A stretch of DNA of 64,000 bases from Verrucomicrobiota bacterium. Its GTDB lineage: Bacteria; Verrucomicrobiota; Verrucomicrobiia; Opitutales; Opitutaceae. The notes below the pieces were generated by a model. That model searched no databases, was not told the origin of the DNA, and was given only the letters and a program-made list of their open reading frames with translations. The position numbers and the translations under genes were made by a program. The DNA lies in NCBI GenBank assembly GCA_028293545.1, contig JAQGOP010000012.1, positions 178,989 through 242,988 on the forward strand, in the 5' to 3' direction. Below, piece after piece: positions 36,606-45,084 of the stretch (position 1 is the first letter of the stretch; every line of letters begins with the position of its first letter).

Positions 36606-37577
36606 ATGAAAACCTGTTTTATCTTCAACCCCTGTTCCGGAAAAAATCGCCGCCGTCCGTGGTTGGTGCCGGAAATCCATCGCTTCATCGCGGAGCATCG
36701 CCTCGACGCCGACGTCGTCAGCACGGAGGCGCCGGGCCACGCGACGGGGCTCGCACGGCAGGCCATCCGGCGGGGCTGCCGACGGATCGTCGCGGTCGGG
36801 GGAGACGGCACGATGAACGAAATCGCGCAGGCGCTGGTCGGCACGCACGCGGCGTTGGCGCTGATCCCGTGCGGCTCCGGGAATGGATTGGCGCTGCACC
36901 TGGGCATCCCCACCTCGCCGCGAAGTGCGCTGGCGTTGCTCGCGGATCCGACGCATCGCGAAGTCGCGATCGATACGGGCACGGCGAACGGCCACGCGTT
37001 TTTCAATGTGATGGGCCTGGGCTTCGACGCGGAAATCAGCCGGGCGTTCAACCGGCTCACGCGCCGCGGACTCGCCGCCTATGCCGTCACGGGGTATCGC
37101 GCGTTGGCCAGCCATCGGGCGGAGCGGTGCACGATTGCGTGCAACGGCACTCGGAAAAATCTCATGGTTTCGCTCATCGCCGTGGCGAATTCCGACCAGT
37201 ATGGGAACGCCGCGTACATCGCGCCCGGGGCGCGGGTGGATGATGGCGTGCTGGACCTGATCGCGGTCGGGCCGGTGGGCTGGTTCGACGCGCTGCCCTT
37301 GGTGGCGCGATTGTTCCTCGGGTCGATCACCTCCAGCCGGCGGGTGCAGAAACTCAGCTCACGGCGTTTCCTCATCGAACGCGCCGCGGGTGGTTGGATC
37401 CACACCGACGGGGAAACGCACGAGGTGGGGGCGCGGATCGAGGTGGCGGTGCGCCCGCGCAGCCTGTGGATCACCGTCCCGCAGGGCTGCCGGGTCGCGC
37501 CGCCGACCTTGATGCCGCCGGCTGAGGAAGTCACCGGGACCATTTTGGAATCCGCGCGCGCGAGTGTCCTCCACTGA
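36606..37577 (+). CDS. Diacylglycerol-kinase-family lipid kinase (YegS/DgkB-like)
   Basis: A protein of about 323 residues. FIFNPCSGKN at the N-terminus and AVGGDGTMNEIAQALVGTHAALALIPCGSGNGLA near residues 57-90 are the DAGK catalytic core; FFNVMGLGFDAEI and GAVVDDGVLDL-type segments follow. An alternative GTG start at 36591 overlaps the previous stop. Family members phosphorylate diacylglycerol or related lipids. The gene lies between lipid glycosyltransferases and a phosphoesterase, so it may recycle diacylglycerol to phosphatidate. A paralogue is at 50792-51667. Confidence 0.9.
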   Translation: MKTCFIFNPCSGKNRRRPWLVPEIHRFIAEHRLDADVVSTEAPGHATGLARQAIRRGCRRIVAVGGDGTMNEIAQALVGTHAALALIPCGSGNGLALHLGIPTSPRSALALLADPTHREVAIDTGTANGHAFFNVMGLGFDAEISRAFNRLTRRGLAAYAVTGYRALASHRAERCTIACNGTRKNLMVSLIAVANSDQYGNAAYIAPGARVDDGVLDLIAVGPVGWFDALPLVARLFLGSITSSRRVQKLSSRRFLIERAAGGWIHTDGETHEVGARIEVAVRPRSLWITVPQGCRVAPPTLMPPAEEVTGTILESARASVLH

Positions 37578-37598
37578 TCAATCCAACTTTTCCTCTCT

Positions 37599-38507
37599 AT
37601 GAAAAAATACCGTGTCCGCACCGTGATCATTTCCGACGTGCACCTTGGGACGTCGGAAGCGAAGGTTCGCGAAGTGAATCATTTCCTCCGCACCGTGCGT
37701 TGCGAGCGATTGATCCTGAACGGGGACATCATTGACGGCTGGCAGCTGCGCCGCGGCGGGAACTGGACGACGGAGGAAACGCGTTTCATCCGGATCGTGC
37801 TGAAGAAACTCGAGAAACGCCGGACGCAGATCATCTACCTGCGCGGGAATCACGACGACATCGTGGGTTCCTTCCTGCCGCTGGATTTTGAGAACCTGCA
37901 CATCGTCGAGGACTACGTGCACGAAGGATTGCGCGGGAAGTACCTGGTGCTGCATGGCGACGTCTTTGACACCATCACGAAGAATTTCGTGTTCCTCGCG
38001 CACCTGGGCGACTGGGGCTATCGCGCGCTGCTTCGGATCAACCGGTTCTACAACGCGTGGCGGGCGTGGCGCGGTCTCGAGTATTGGTCGCTGAGCCGCG
38101 CGATCAAGGCGCGGGTGAAATCGGCGGTGAGCCACATTTCAAAGTTCGAGTCGCAGCTCGCGCAGCTCGCGCGCGACCGCGGCTGCATCGGCGTGATGTG
38201 CGGGCATATCCACACGCCGGCGGACAAGATGCTGGGAGAAATCCATTACCTGAATTCCGGCGACTGGGTGGAATCGCTGACGGCGCTGGTCGAGCACTGG
38301 GACGGGACGTTCGAGCTCGTCGAGTTCGCGAATTTCCTGGAGCGGTTCCCGTATGACCGAGCGGAGGATACCGCGGCCGAGGAGCCATTCGAGCCCGCGC
38401 CGGGAATCACGACGGAGGATTTGGAGAGCGGCGCTTTCCCCCCGATCGGTGGGAAATTTCCGAAGCGGAAATCCCGCCCGGTGTCGCGCGAATCCGTGGC
38501 GGGGTAG
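37599..38507 (+). CDS. Calcineurin-like metallophosphoesterase, LpxH/PlcP-like
   Basis: A 302-residue protein with a full set of binuclear-metal motifs: ISDVHLG (D13, H15), NGDIIDGW, LRGNHDD, VLHGDVFD and CGHIHTP; then YLNSGDWVESLTALVEHWDG. The size and the conserved GDWVES-type tail fit better with the phospholipase C PlcP group, which removes head groups from phospholipids in phosphate-starved rhizobia and marine bacteria, than with classical LpxH (about 240 residues), though both annotations are used for such proteins. It lies last in the operon with lipid glycosyltransferases. Its stop TAG is the first three bases of a repeat. Confidence 0.85.
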   Translation: MKKYRVRTVIISDVHLGTSEAKVREVNHFLRTVRCERLILNGDIIDGWQLRRGGNWTTEETRFIRIVLKKLEKRRTQIIYLRGNHDDIVGSFLPLDFENLHIVEDYVHEGLRGKYLVLHGDVFDTITKNFVFLAHLGDWGYRALLRINRFYNAWRAWRGLEYWSLSRAIKARVKSAVSHISKFESQLAQLARDRGCIGVMCGHIHTPADKMLGEIHYLNSGDWVESLTALVEHWDGTFELVEFANFLERFPYDRAEDTAAEEPFEPAPGITTEDLESGAFPPIGGKFPKRKSRPVSRESVAG

Positions 38508-38620
38508 GGCGCGGTCTCCGACCCGCCTCTGAGCACGTAGCGCCACGTCCACGACCGGCTCCGTTGCGCGTTTCAATCACGACGCCGCCGGTTTGTGGAT
38601 AAATCCGAACGGCTGAGCGG
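38505..38620. repeat. 'TAGGGCGCGGTCTC' family repeat, copy 4
   Basis: It begins TAGGGCGCGGTCTCCGACCC, overlapping the stop codon of the metallophosphoesterase gene, and continues with CACGTAGCGCCACG and GCGTTTCAATCACGACG, matching the copy at 29648. The far end is eroded. It fills the gap before the convergent hybrid kinase gene. Confidence 0.8.
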
Positions 38621-38640
38621 GACGGTACAGGTGCGCCCGG

Positions 38641-40620
38641 TCACTGGCTCGTCACGGCATCGGCGATCGAACGGCTGGCTGGGCGGCTTGCGGCGGTGGG
38701 ATGCGGCAGGGCGGCGGGCGACTCGGCGTGCAACACCCGGCGCAGGGTCGTAAGCAGGGCGTCGACGGTGAACGGTTTTTGAATCGAGGCGGTGAACGCG
38801 GCCAATCCGGGCGCATTCGACGAACCGCTGCTCCCCTGGCCGGTCATGGCCAGGATCTTCACGTCGGGGCGCAGGCGGCGGAGGACGAGCGCGAGCGCCG
38901 GGCCGTCGAGGTTGGGCATGTTGAGGTCGGAGATCACCGCCCGAATTTCCGTGCTGTGCTTGGTGAAAAGGACGACGGCTTCGACGCCGTCGAGCGCGGT
39001 GATCACCCGGTAGCCGTGCATGGTGAGGGTGGTGGCGGCGAGGTTGCGCACGTTGGCTTCATCATCCACCAGCAGGATCAATTCGCCCTGTCCGTCGGGA
39101 GCGGTAGGCGCAATGGCCGCGTCTCCTTTGTCGCGGGCCAGTTTCTCGGCGGGAAGGAAGACGCGAAAAGTGGTGCCGTGCTTGACCTGGGTATCGACGG
39201 TGACAAAGCCGCCGTGCGCCGCGGCGATGCCGCGGACCGTGGAAAGGCCCAGGCCGGTGCCCTTGCCTTCGCCCTTCGTGGTGAAGAACGGCTCCCAGAT
39301 TCGCTGGAGCACGTCGGGGGTCATGCCGCTGCCGCTGTCGCCCACGTCGAGGACAAGGAACTCACCGGCCCGCCCTCCTTCGATGGCGCGGGCGGCACGT
39401 TCGTCGATCACCATGTTTTCAGCGCGGAGGCGCAGGGTGCCGCCTCGTGGGAGCATGGCGTCGCGTGCATTGACCGCGAGGTTGAGCAGTATCTGGTGAA
39501 TCTGGGTCGGGTTGGCGTGGATGGGCCAAAGGTCGCCGGGTATGTGTTCATCGAGGACGATCGACTTGGGGAAACTTGCATGGATGACCTCGCTGACGTC
39601 CTGCAACAAATGCTTCACCTGGGTGAGTCGGAAACCGCCGCCGGCCCCATGGGCGAAGCCGACGATCTGCCGGACCAGGGCGGAGCCGCGCTCGGCGCTT
39701 TTTTCCATGATGTCGAGAACGCGGAGATCCTGGACCGCGGTCGCGCGCTGGCGCAGCAGCGTCGTGGACATCAGCATTGGGGCGAGGACGTTGTTGAGAT
39801 CGTGCGCGATGCCGGCGGCGAGCAGGCCCAGGCTTTCCATGCGCTGGGTGCGGAGAAACTGCTCCTCGAGTTTTTTCTTTTCGGTTATGTCTGTGGCAAT
39901 GCTGAGCCGCGCGCTGGGCCGGCCGGCCGCGTCAGGAACGAGGGTCATGCGGAAGTCGATGATGATGTTCCGTCCGTCGCGGGTGGTGATGCTGAGCTCC
40001 CGCTGGCATTCCCCGGTTTGAAGGGTGGCCGCTCGGGCTTCCTGGATCTGCGCGAGTTCGTTGTTCGACAATATCTCCTCCGAAAAGCGACCCAGGGCAT
40101 CGGCCGCGCGGATGCCGTAAAGGCGCGCGGCGCCTTCGTTCCAGAGCGTGATGCGGCCAGCCATGTCGCTCACGACAATAGCCTCGGTGGCGCGCTCGAT
40201 GATACCCGCCAGCTCGAGCAGCCGGCGCTCATCCTCCTTGCGGCAGCGCCGCTGGGCAAAATCATCGAGGGCCCGGTGAATCACAACCGGAAGACGGGCC
40301 ATGTTGTCCTTGAGAACGTAGTCGTAAGCACCGGCACGCACGGCAGCGATGGCGCGTTCTTCGCCGATCGAGCCGGACAGGAAAACAAAAGGGACGAAGA
40401 GCCCACTCTGGCGGACCAGGGCCAGGGCCGCGAGACCGTCAAACGCCGGCAACGAGAAATCGGAGATGATGAGATCGGGTGTGACCTCAGCCATGAGGGC
40501 CGCCACGAACGGCTCGCGGGATTGTGCGAGGGTGATGACGCAGCCCGGAAACTCGGAGGAGAGGATTTCCCGCACAAACTCGGCGTCGTTGGAGTTGTCT
40601 TCGAGATGGAGAATTTTCAT
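38641..40620 (-). CDS. Hybrid signalling protein: REC-PAS-histidine kinase-REC
   Basis: A 659-residue cytoplasmic protein without membrane segments. Domains in order: receiver (1-125; HLEDNSNDAEF, LIISDFSLPAFDG), PAS (about 135-255; AIVVSDMAGRITLWNEGAARLYG), a HisKA of the hybrid type (AGIAHDLNNVLAPML, His near 278), HATPase (about 370-495; VLDVGDSGSGMTPDVLQRIW, GTGLGLSTVRGI) and a C-terminal receiver (about 530-645; ILLVDDEANVRN, RAVISDLNMPNLDG). The two receivers suggest a phosphorelay. It faces the phosphoesterase gene and has no obvious output regulator beside it. Confidence 0.92.
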   Translation of the reverse strand: MKILHLEDNSNDAEFVREILSSEFPGCVITLAQSREPFVAALMAEVTPDLIISDFSLPAFDGLAALALVRQSGLFVPFVFLSGSIGEERAIAAVRAGAYDYVLKDNMARLPVVIHRALDDFAQRRCRKEDERRLLELAGIIERATEAIVVSDMAGRITLWNEGAARLYGIRAADALGRFSEEILSNNELAQIQEARAATLQTGECQRELSITTRDGRNIIIDFRMTLVPDAAGRPSARLSIATDITEKKKLEEQFLRTQRMESLGLLAAGIAHDLNNVLAPMLMSTTLLRQRATAVQDLRVLDIMEKSAERGSALVRQIVGFAHGAGGGFRLTQVKHLLQDVSEVIHASFPKSIVLDEHIPGDLWPIHANPTQIHQILLNLAVNARDAMLPRGGTLRLRAENMVIDERAARAIEGGRAGEFLVLDVGDSGSGMTPDVLQRIWEPFFTTKGEGKGTGLGLSTVRGIAAAHGGFVTVDTQVKHGTTFRVFLPAEKLARDKGDAAIAPTAPDGQGELILLVDDEANVRNLAATTLTMHGYRVITALDGVEAVVLFTKHSTEIRAVISDLNMPNLDGPALALVLRRLRPDVKILAMTGQGSSGSSNAPGLAAFTASIQKPFTVDALLTTLRRVLHAESPAALPHPTAASRPASRSIADAVTSQ

Positions 40621-40909
40621 TTCAAAGTGGCACCGACATCGGGCCTCTCCGTGAGGAATTCATGGATGACCGAGGAGGGCACGACGGGAGGGAAGGGCCG
40701 GGCAGGCACGCGGGCACCACAAGATCGGCGACCAGGTGAAGGCCTGACCCTCGCAGGAAATCCTGCTGATCGCGTGGCTCTTTGACGCGACCTGTCTTTT
40801 AGCCCGCGCGGGAAATTGGGCATGGGGTTGACACCCCAAGCCTATCATAAACGCGGCGCCCGGAGAATCGGCGGACCGCCTATGCAAACCTCCGCGTTTG
40901 TCCTAGGTG
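40621..40909. other. Intergenic region without visible gene
   Basis: 289 bp between two minus-strand signalling genes. Only short ORFs without family features are seen. It should carry the promoter of the hybrid kinase gene, but I cannot point to a convincing -35/-10 pair. Confidence 0.5.
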
Positions 40910-41557
40910 TCACCAATCATCCAACTCGTGTTCCTGCGCGTAGCGCATCAGCTGGGCATTGTTTTCCATGCTAAGCTTGCGCAGGACGATGCTGCGGTAG
41001 GTGCTCACGGTCTTCACGCTCAGGTTGAGCTGCCGCCCGATTTCCCCGACCGTCCGGCCTGCGGCGATCAGTCGCAGCACCTGGTCCTCGCGGTCCGAGA
41101 GAGTCGCATGCAACGGCTGCCCGGCCGGCTGCTTCACGGCGTTAAGCAGCTGCTCCGTTACCTTCGCACTGATGTACTGCCCGTCGGCCAGGACCTGCCG
41201 GATCGCCTCGATCAATACTTTCTTGGCAAGATTTTTATTCAGGTAGCCATTGGCGCCGGCGCGGATCACGCGGAGGGCGAACTGCTCCTCCGGATACATG
41301 CTCAGGATCAGCACGGGCAGGCGGGGAAACTCGGCTTTGATCTCCTTCAGCACCTCAATTCCGCTCCGCCCGCCGAGGTTGATGTCGAGGATGACGATAT
41401 CCCATGATTCCCGCCGCACCGCCTCAATGGCGTCGGCGGCCTGGGTTGCCTCGCCCACGCGGCTCGCCTTCCCGGTATCGAGCAGGATGCGCTTCAGCCC
41501 TTCACGAATCAGTTCGTGGTCGTCACAGATCAGTACCTTCAGGTTTTGCGCGTTCAT
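40910..41557 (-). CDS. NarL/LuxR-family response regulator
   Basis: A 215-residue protein: receiver (ICDDHELIREGL; phospho-Asp58 in IVILDINLGGRSG) and a C-terminal LuxR-type helix-turn-helix (LSDREDQVLRLIAAGRTVGEIGRQL, VKTVSTYRSIVLRKL). It starts within the stop of the upstream sensor kinase gene (4-bp ATGA overlap), so it is clearly that kinase's partner. Target genes unknown. Confidence 0.95.
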   Translation of the reverse strand: MNAQNLKVLICDDHELIREGLKRILLDTGKASRVGEATQAADAIEAVRRESWDIVILDINLGGRSGIEVLKEIKAEFPRLPVLILSMYPEEQFALRVIRAGANGYLNKNLAKKVLIEAIRQVLADGQYISAKVTEQLLNAVKQPAGQPLHATLSDREDQVLRLIAAGRTVGEIGRQLNLSVKTVSTYRSIVLRKLSMENNAQLMRYAQEHELDDW

Positions 41558-44229
41558 GCAGGAATCTTGGCCGCCGGTTTCAATGGGACTGTGACGACCA
41601 CGGTCGTGCCCCGGCCGGTTCCGCCCGTGATCGTGACGGCGCCGCCGACGATCTGGGCGCGTTCACGCATGCCCAGCAGGCCGATCGCTTTTCGGTCGGT
41701 CAACTCTGCCATCGTGATCCCGCGTCCGTTGTCGTGCACCCGCAGGACGAGTTGGCTCGGGCCGGCTTGCAGGTTGATTTCCACTTCTTTGGCCCCGGCG
41801 TGGCGGACGATATTGGTCAGCGCTTCCTGCAGGATGCGAAAGACGGCGGTGTTGTGGGCGTCAGACAGGTGGGTGATCTCGTCCAGCCGCGTGACCTTGC
41901 AGGGAATCTTGGAACGCTGGGAAAATTCCTTGAGCTGCCATTCGATCGCCGCGGTGAGCCCAAGGACGTCGAGCTGGCCGAGGCGGAGTTCGCTGGAGAG
42001 CTCCTGCACGACCTCGATCGTATCGTCCACGACTGCGTTCATTTGGGCGATCTGGGCCCGCTGGTTCGGCGTGGCGTCCGCCAGTTTCGTTTCCAGGTCC
42101 GTGAGCTCCATGCTCAGCGCCGTGAGTTTCTGGCCCAGGACGTCGTGCAGCTCGCGCGCGATGCGTTTCGCCTCGTCCTCCCTCACCGTGTTCAGCCGGT
42201 CGACCAGGGCCAACAGTTGCTGCTCGCTGAGCCGCAGCGCTTCCACGGCCTTCTTGCGGTCTTCGATATCCGTGTTTGTGCCATACCACCTGACGATGCG
42301 TCCTTCGGCATTGCGCAGCGGCACGCCGCGCCCGAGGAACCAACGGTAGGCCCCGTCAGCTCCCCGATGACGCTCCTCTTGTTCGTAAGGTGTTCCCTTG
42401 GTCACGGATTCCGCCCAGGCCTTGGCGACTTGGCTGCGATCGTCGGGATGGATAATCGTCTGCCATCCGGCGTCCGGCAGGTCCTCCAACACCAGTCCCG
42501 TGTAGGAGCGCCAGCGCGCGTTGCAGTAGTCGGGGATGCCATCAGGCGAGCAACTCCAGATCTGGTGCGGGATCGCGTCGATCAACACGCGCCACTGCAT
42601 TTCCGCCTGCTTCCGATCCTCGACATCGAAACTCGATCCGAACCATTTGACGATGACCCCATGCTCGTCGCGGAGCGGTGCGGTGCGAACGAAGAACCAG
42701 CGATATTCCCCGTCGGCCCGCCGCAAGCGCATTTCGTCCTCGAAGAGATTTCCCGAGGCCATGTCCGTCGGCCACTTTTCCATGATCCGGGGAAGGTCCT
42801 CGGGGTGGATCGCGCGGGTCGGCTGGGCAATTTCCTCCTCCATTGAAAGCCCGGTGTAGTCCAGCCAGCGCTGGTTGACGAAATCAACGATACCGTCCGG
42901 CCGCACGCTCCAAGCCATCGTGGGAATGGTGTTGATCACAAGCCGGATGCGATCCTCCGCCTGCCGCACGGCTTCCACGGCCAGTTTCCGATCGGTGATG
43001 TCCCTGGCGATCCCGGCGATGCGATAGGGCTGCGCGGCTCCATCCCTGATGGGGAATCTTCGATCCCTGATCCAACTGAACGAGCCATTGGCCCTGACCA
43101 CGCGATACTCCAACTCGAAACCACGCTCGCACTCCGTGGCCAAGACTTCGATTACGCGTGCGCGATCTTCCGGATGAATTGCCTCCAGGAAAGAACGGGG
43201 CTCCTGGTACAAACTCTCGCAGGTTCGTCCCCAGATCGTCTCATATGCGGGGCTGACGTAGAGCGTCTTGCCGAAGTCGATCGTGGCCAGCCAGAAGACT
43301 TCATGGATGTTCTCCGCGATCTGCCGGAAACGCTCCTCGCTCTCGGCCAGGGCGGCGGTGCGCTGCAGGATCTTTTTCCGGAGCATGCGATTCCATGCGC
43401 CCAATCCCGCGACGAGCAGGATCGCCACCGCCACCGTCCAACCCGCGTAGGTGAGATAACGACTGGTCAGGCTGATCGGGCGGCCGAGCCATTTCTCGTC
43501 GATTTTCCTGAATTGGTCGGGCGCGATGGCGGCGAAGCCGGAAGACACCGTGCTGAGCAGGGCCGCGTTGCCCTTGCGCACGGCCCGCTGGAGATCGTCC
43601 TGAAAAATCGGCGCGGAACGCCGGAACTCGGCCTCGATCCCGGCTTTGTTCAAAAGGTAAAGCGCCGCCGGGGCGTCGACGACAAAGACGTTGATTTTAT
43701 GCTGCCTCGCGGCGGCGATGATCCCCTGATCGTTTCGAAAAGGGATCAAGGTCGTCACGCCGCTCGCCTTGAGCTTGTCCGCATGCTGGTCCCCCTCCTT
43801 GACCCCGACCGGGAATCCTTGGAGCGATGCGAGGTCGGTGATGCCGGAAATGTCGCTGCGAAAGAAAATCGGCACCGAGATCGTGGCGTAAGCCGGAGTG
43901 AAATCAAAATACTCCCGCCGCTCGGGCGTCTCGACGATTTCGTCGATCACGTCGAACTCGCCCGCGCGCATTCGCTGGAGGGCTTCGCTCCAGTCCATTC
44001 CGCGAATCTCGACCTTGATTCCCGTCTGCTTCTCCCAAACGCGCCATTGATCGACCAAGATCCCCTGCAGCCTGCCGTCGCCTGCTTGGAACGAATACGG
44101 AGCATAATCGTTGTCCATCGCGACCCGGATGGTTCGCGGCGCTGCGGCAGCCGGCTGCGCCACGGCATGAGGTGAAGGCAATGCCGAGAGCAGCAAGGCC
44201 AGGCGCCAACCCGCTGTCTTTATGAGCAT
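41554..44229 (-). CDS. Sensor histidine kinase with periplasmic solute-binding domain and multiple PAS domains
   Basis: A protein of about 891 residues. A signal peptide/anchor (MLIKTAGWRLALLLSALPSP) is followed by a bacterial solute-binding (SBP_bac_3, amino-acid-type) domain (about residues 30-255: TIRVAMDNDYAPYSFQ ... DVIDEIVETPERREYFDFT), a membrane helix (about 270-292), three PAS/PAC units (about 300-680) and a NarL-type kinase core (RIARELHDVLGQKLTALSMEL, then NNG-type HATPase with VHDNGRGITM). The start at 44229 gives the best signal peptide; M at 44301 or 44274 is possible. It probably senses a small periplasmic ligand and drives the NarL-type regulator at 40910. Confidence 0.9.
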   Translation of the reverse strand: MLIKTAGWRLALLLSALPSPHAVAQPAAAAPRTIRVAMDNDYAPYSFQAGDGRLQGILVDQWRVWEKQTGIKVEIRGMDWSEALQRMRAGEFDVIDEIVETPERREYFDFTPAYATISVPIFFRSDISGITDLASLQGFPVGVKEGDQHADKLKASGVTTLIPFRNDQGIIAAARQHKINVFVVDAPAALYLLNKAGIEAEFRRSAPIFQDDLQRAVRKGNAALLSTVSSGFAAIAPDQFRKIDEKWLGRPISLTSRYLTYAGWTVAVAILLVAGLGAWNRMLRKKILQRTAALAESEERFRQIAENIHEVFWLATIDFGKTLYVSPAYETIWGRTCESLYQEPRSFLEAIHPEDRARVIEVLATECERGFELEYRVVRANGSFSWIRDRRFPIRDGAAQPYRIAGIARDITDRKLAVEAVRQAEDRIRLVINTIPTMAWSVRPDGIVDFVNQRWLDYTGLSMEEEIAQPTRAIHPEDLPRIMEKWPTDMASGNLFEDEMRLRRADGEYRWFFVRTAPLRDEHGVIVKWFGSSFDVEDRKQAEMQWRVLIDAIPHQIWSCSPDGIPDYCNARWRSYTGLVLEDLPDAGWQTIIHPDDRSQVAKAWAESVTKGTPYEQEERHRGADGAYRWFLGRGVPLRNAEGRIVRWYGTNTDIEDRKKAVEALRLSEQQLLALVDRLNTVREDEAKRIARELHDVLGQKLTALSMELTDLETKLADATPNQRAQIAQMNAVVDDTIEVVQELSSELRLGQLDVLGLTAAIEWQLKEFSQRSKIPCKVTRLDEITHLSDAHNTAVFRILQEALTNIVRHAGAKEVEINLQAGPSQLVLRVHDNGRGITMAELTDRKAIGLLGMRERAQIVGGAVTITGGTGRGTTVVVTVPLKPAAKIPA

Positions 44230-44650
44230 GCGAGTTTGGCTGCTCCTGTTCTTGAAGGGATTCGCATCGGCCATCGGGGCGAAATTCGTCTCAGGCATCA
44301 TGTTCGCCGAAATATGGAATATGATCGTTGGTGTTCCGGCAGCCCGCTTCAGTGAGATTCTTTTTGGAACTGGTCACGGCTGCGCCACGGTGATCGCAAG
44401 CTGACGTTCAGCAAGCGCTGGCTTAGCGCGCAACGGAAGCGTGGCATCGCTCGGTTTGTTAAACTCAGAATAGCGCTTTCCAACGGCGCGGCTGGGGCCG
44501 GCCATCGATCCGAGTGAGGCGCGCGGCGTTCGGGTCCGGACGCGCCGTGGCGAAGCGCCGCAGGGAACGGCGCGCGGAGCTCCGGCGGCTCCAACCGAGC
44601 CAAGCCCCTCCACCACAGAGCCACCCCATAGCCGCTCGGTAAAAAAATTG
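44230..44650. other. Intergenic region upstream of hipBA, no gene seen
   Basis: About 420 bp between divergent genes. Short ORFs on both strands lack family features. It should hold the promoter of the sensor kinase gene; the hipBA operator begins at its end. Confidence 0.45.
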
Positions 44651-44702
44651 ATGTCTTATACTCTGGACAAATCGTGGCACGAATGCCTAAAGTATGAGAC
44701 AT
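44651..44702 (+). promoter_or_regulatory. hipBA operator/promoter: nested inverted repeat with -10
   Basis: ATGTCTTATACT (44651-44662) is mirrored by AGTATGAGACAT (44691-44702), one mismatch, and in between TCGTGGCACGA (44672-44682) is a palindrome about the same centre. TATACT (44657-44662) is a good -10 candidate inside the left arm; the right arm ends 2 bp before the hipB start. This fits autorepression by HipB or HipBA. Confidence 0.7.
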
Positions 44703-44703
44703 A

Positions 44704-45084
44704 ATGCCACGGACCACGCCCACGCTCTTCCCGCCTGCGACCCGCCAACTCGCCTCTCTTGGTGAGCGCCTTCGCGTGGCCCGATTGCGTCGGCGTTATT
44801 CCGCCGAGTCCGTGGCCAAACGTGCCGGCATCGCACGTGGGACCCTTTACCGCGTCGAAGAAGGTGACGCCGGCGTCAGCCTTGCCACTTACACCAGCGT
44901 GCTTCGGGTGCTGGGCCTGCAAGGCGATCTTGATCTCGTGGCACGCGACGACGTGCTTGGCCGCAAACTCCAGGATTTGAAATTGCCGACCCGCAAAGTG
45001 GCTCCGCGCCGTGCGCAGGCCCCACGGAGAAATTCTGCCGCTGACGCCAACGCTTCCGTTCCGCCCGCGCCTTCCTCGCCATGA
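44704..45084 (+). CDS. hipB: HipB-like Xre-family antitoxin/regulator
   Basis: A 126-residue protein with an Xre helix-turn-helix (LGERLRVARLRRRYSAESVAKRAGIARGTLYRVEEGDAGVSLATYTSVLRVLG, residues about 18-70) and a basic, Pro/Ala-rich, probably disordered tail. It overlaps hipA by 4 bp (ATGA). In HipBA systems the antitoxin binds the operator and neutralises the kinase; the inverted repeat directly upstream is the likely operator. Confidence 0.85.
   Translation: MPRTTPTLFPPATRQLASLGERLRVARLRRRYSAESVAKRAGIARGTLYRVEEGDAGVSLATYTSVLRVLGLQGDLDLVARDDVLGRKLQDLKLPTRKVAPRRAQAPRRNSAADANASVPPAPSSP

Noticed and set aside
37599..38507. Straight naming of the phosphoesterase as lpxH
   Set aside because: Metal motifs are shared by LpxH and PlcP; length, tail and operon context favour PlcP-like, so no symbol was given.
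38701..40785. 694-codon plus-strand open frame over the hybrid kinase
   Set aside because: It is the antisense of a well-supported REC-PAS-HK-REC gene and has no protein signature.
40828..40848. TTGACA followed by TATCAT as a promoter
   Set aside because: The spacing is only about 9 bp, and on the plus strand there is no gene to serve.
44400..44480. Possible integron attC-like site (GTTAAAC with nearby GCGCAAC)
   Set aside because: The core-site partner does not match the RYYYAAC pattern and there is no integrase or cassette array.
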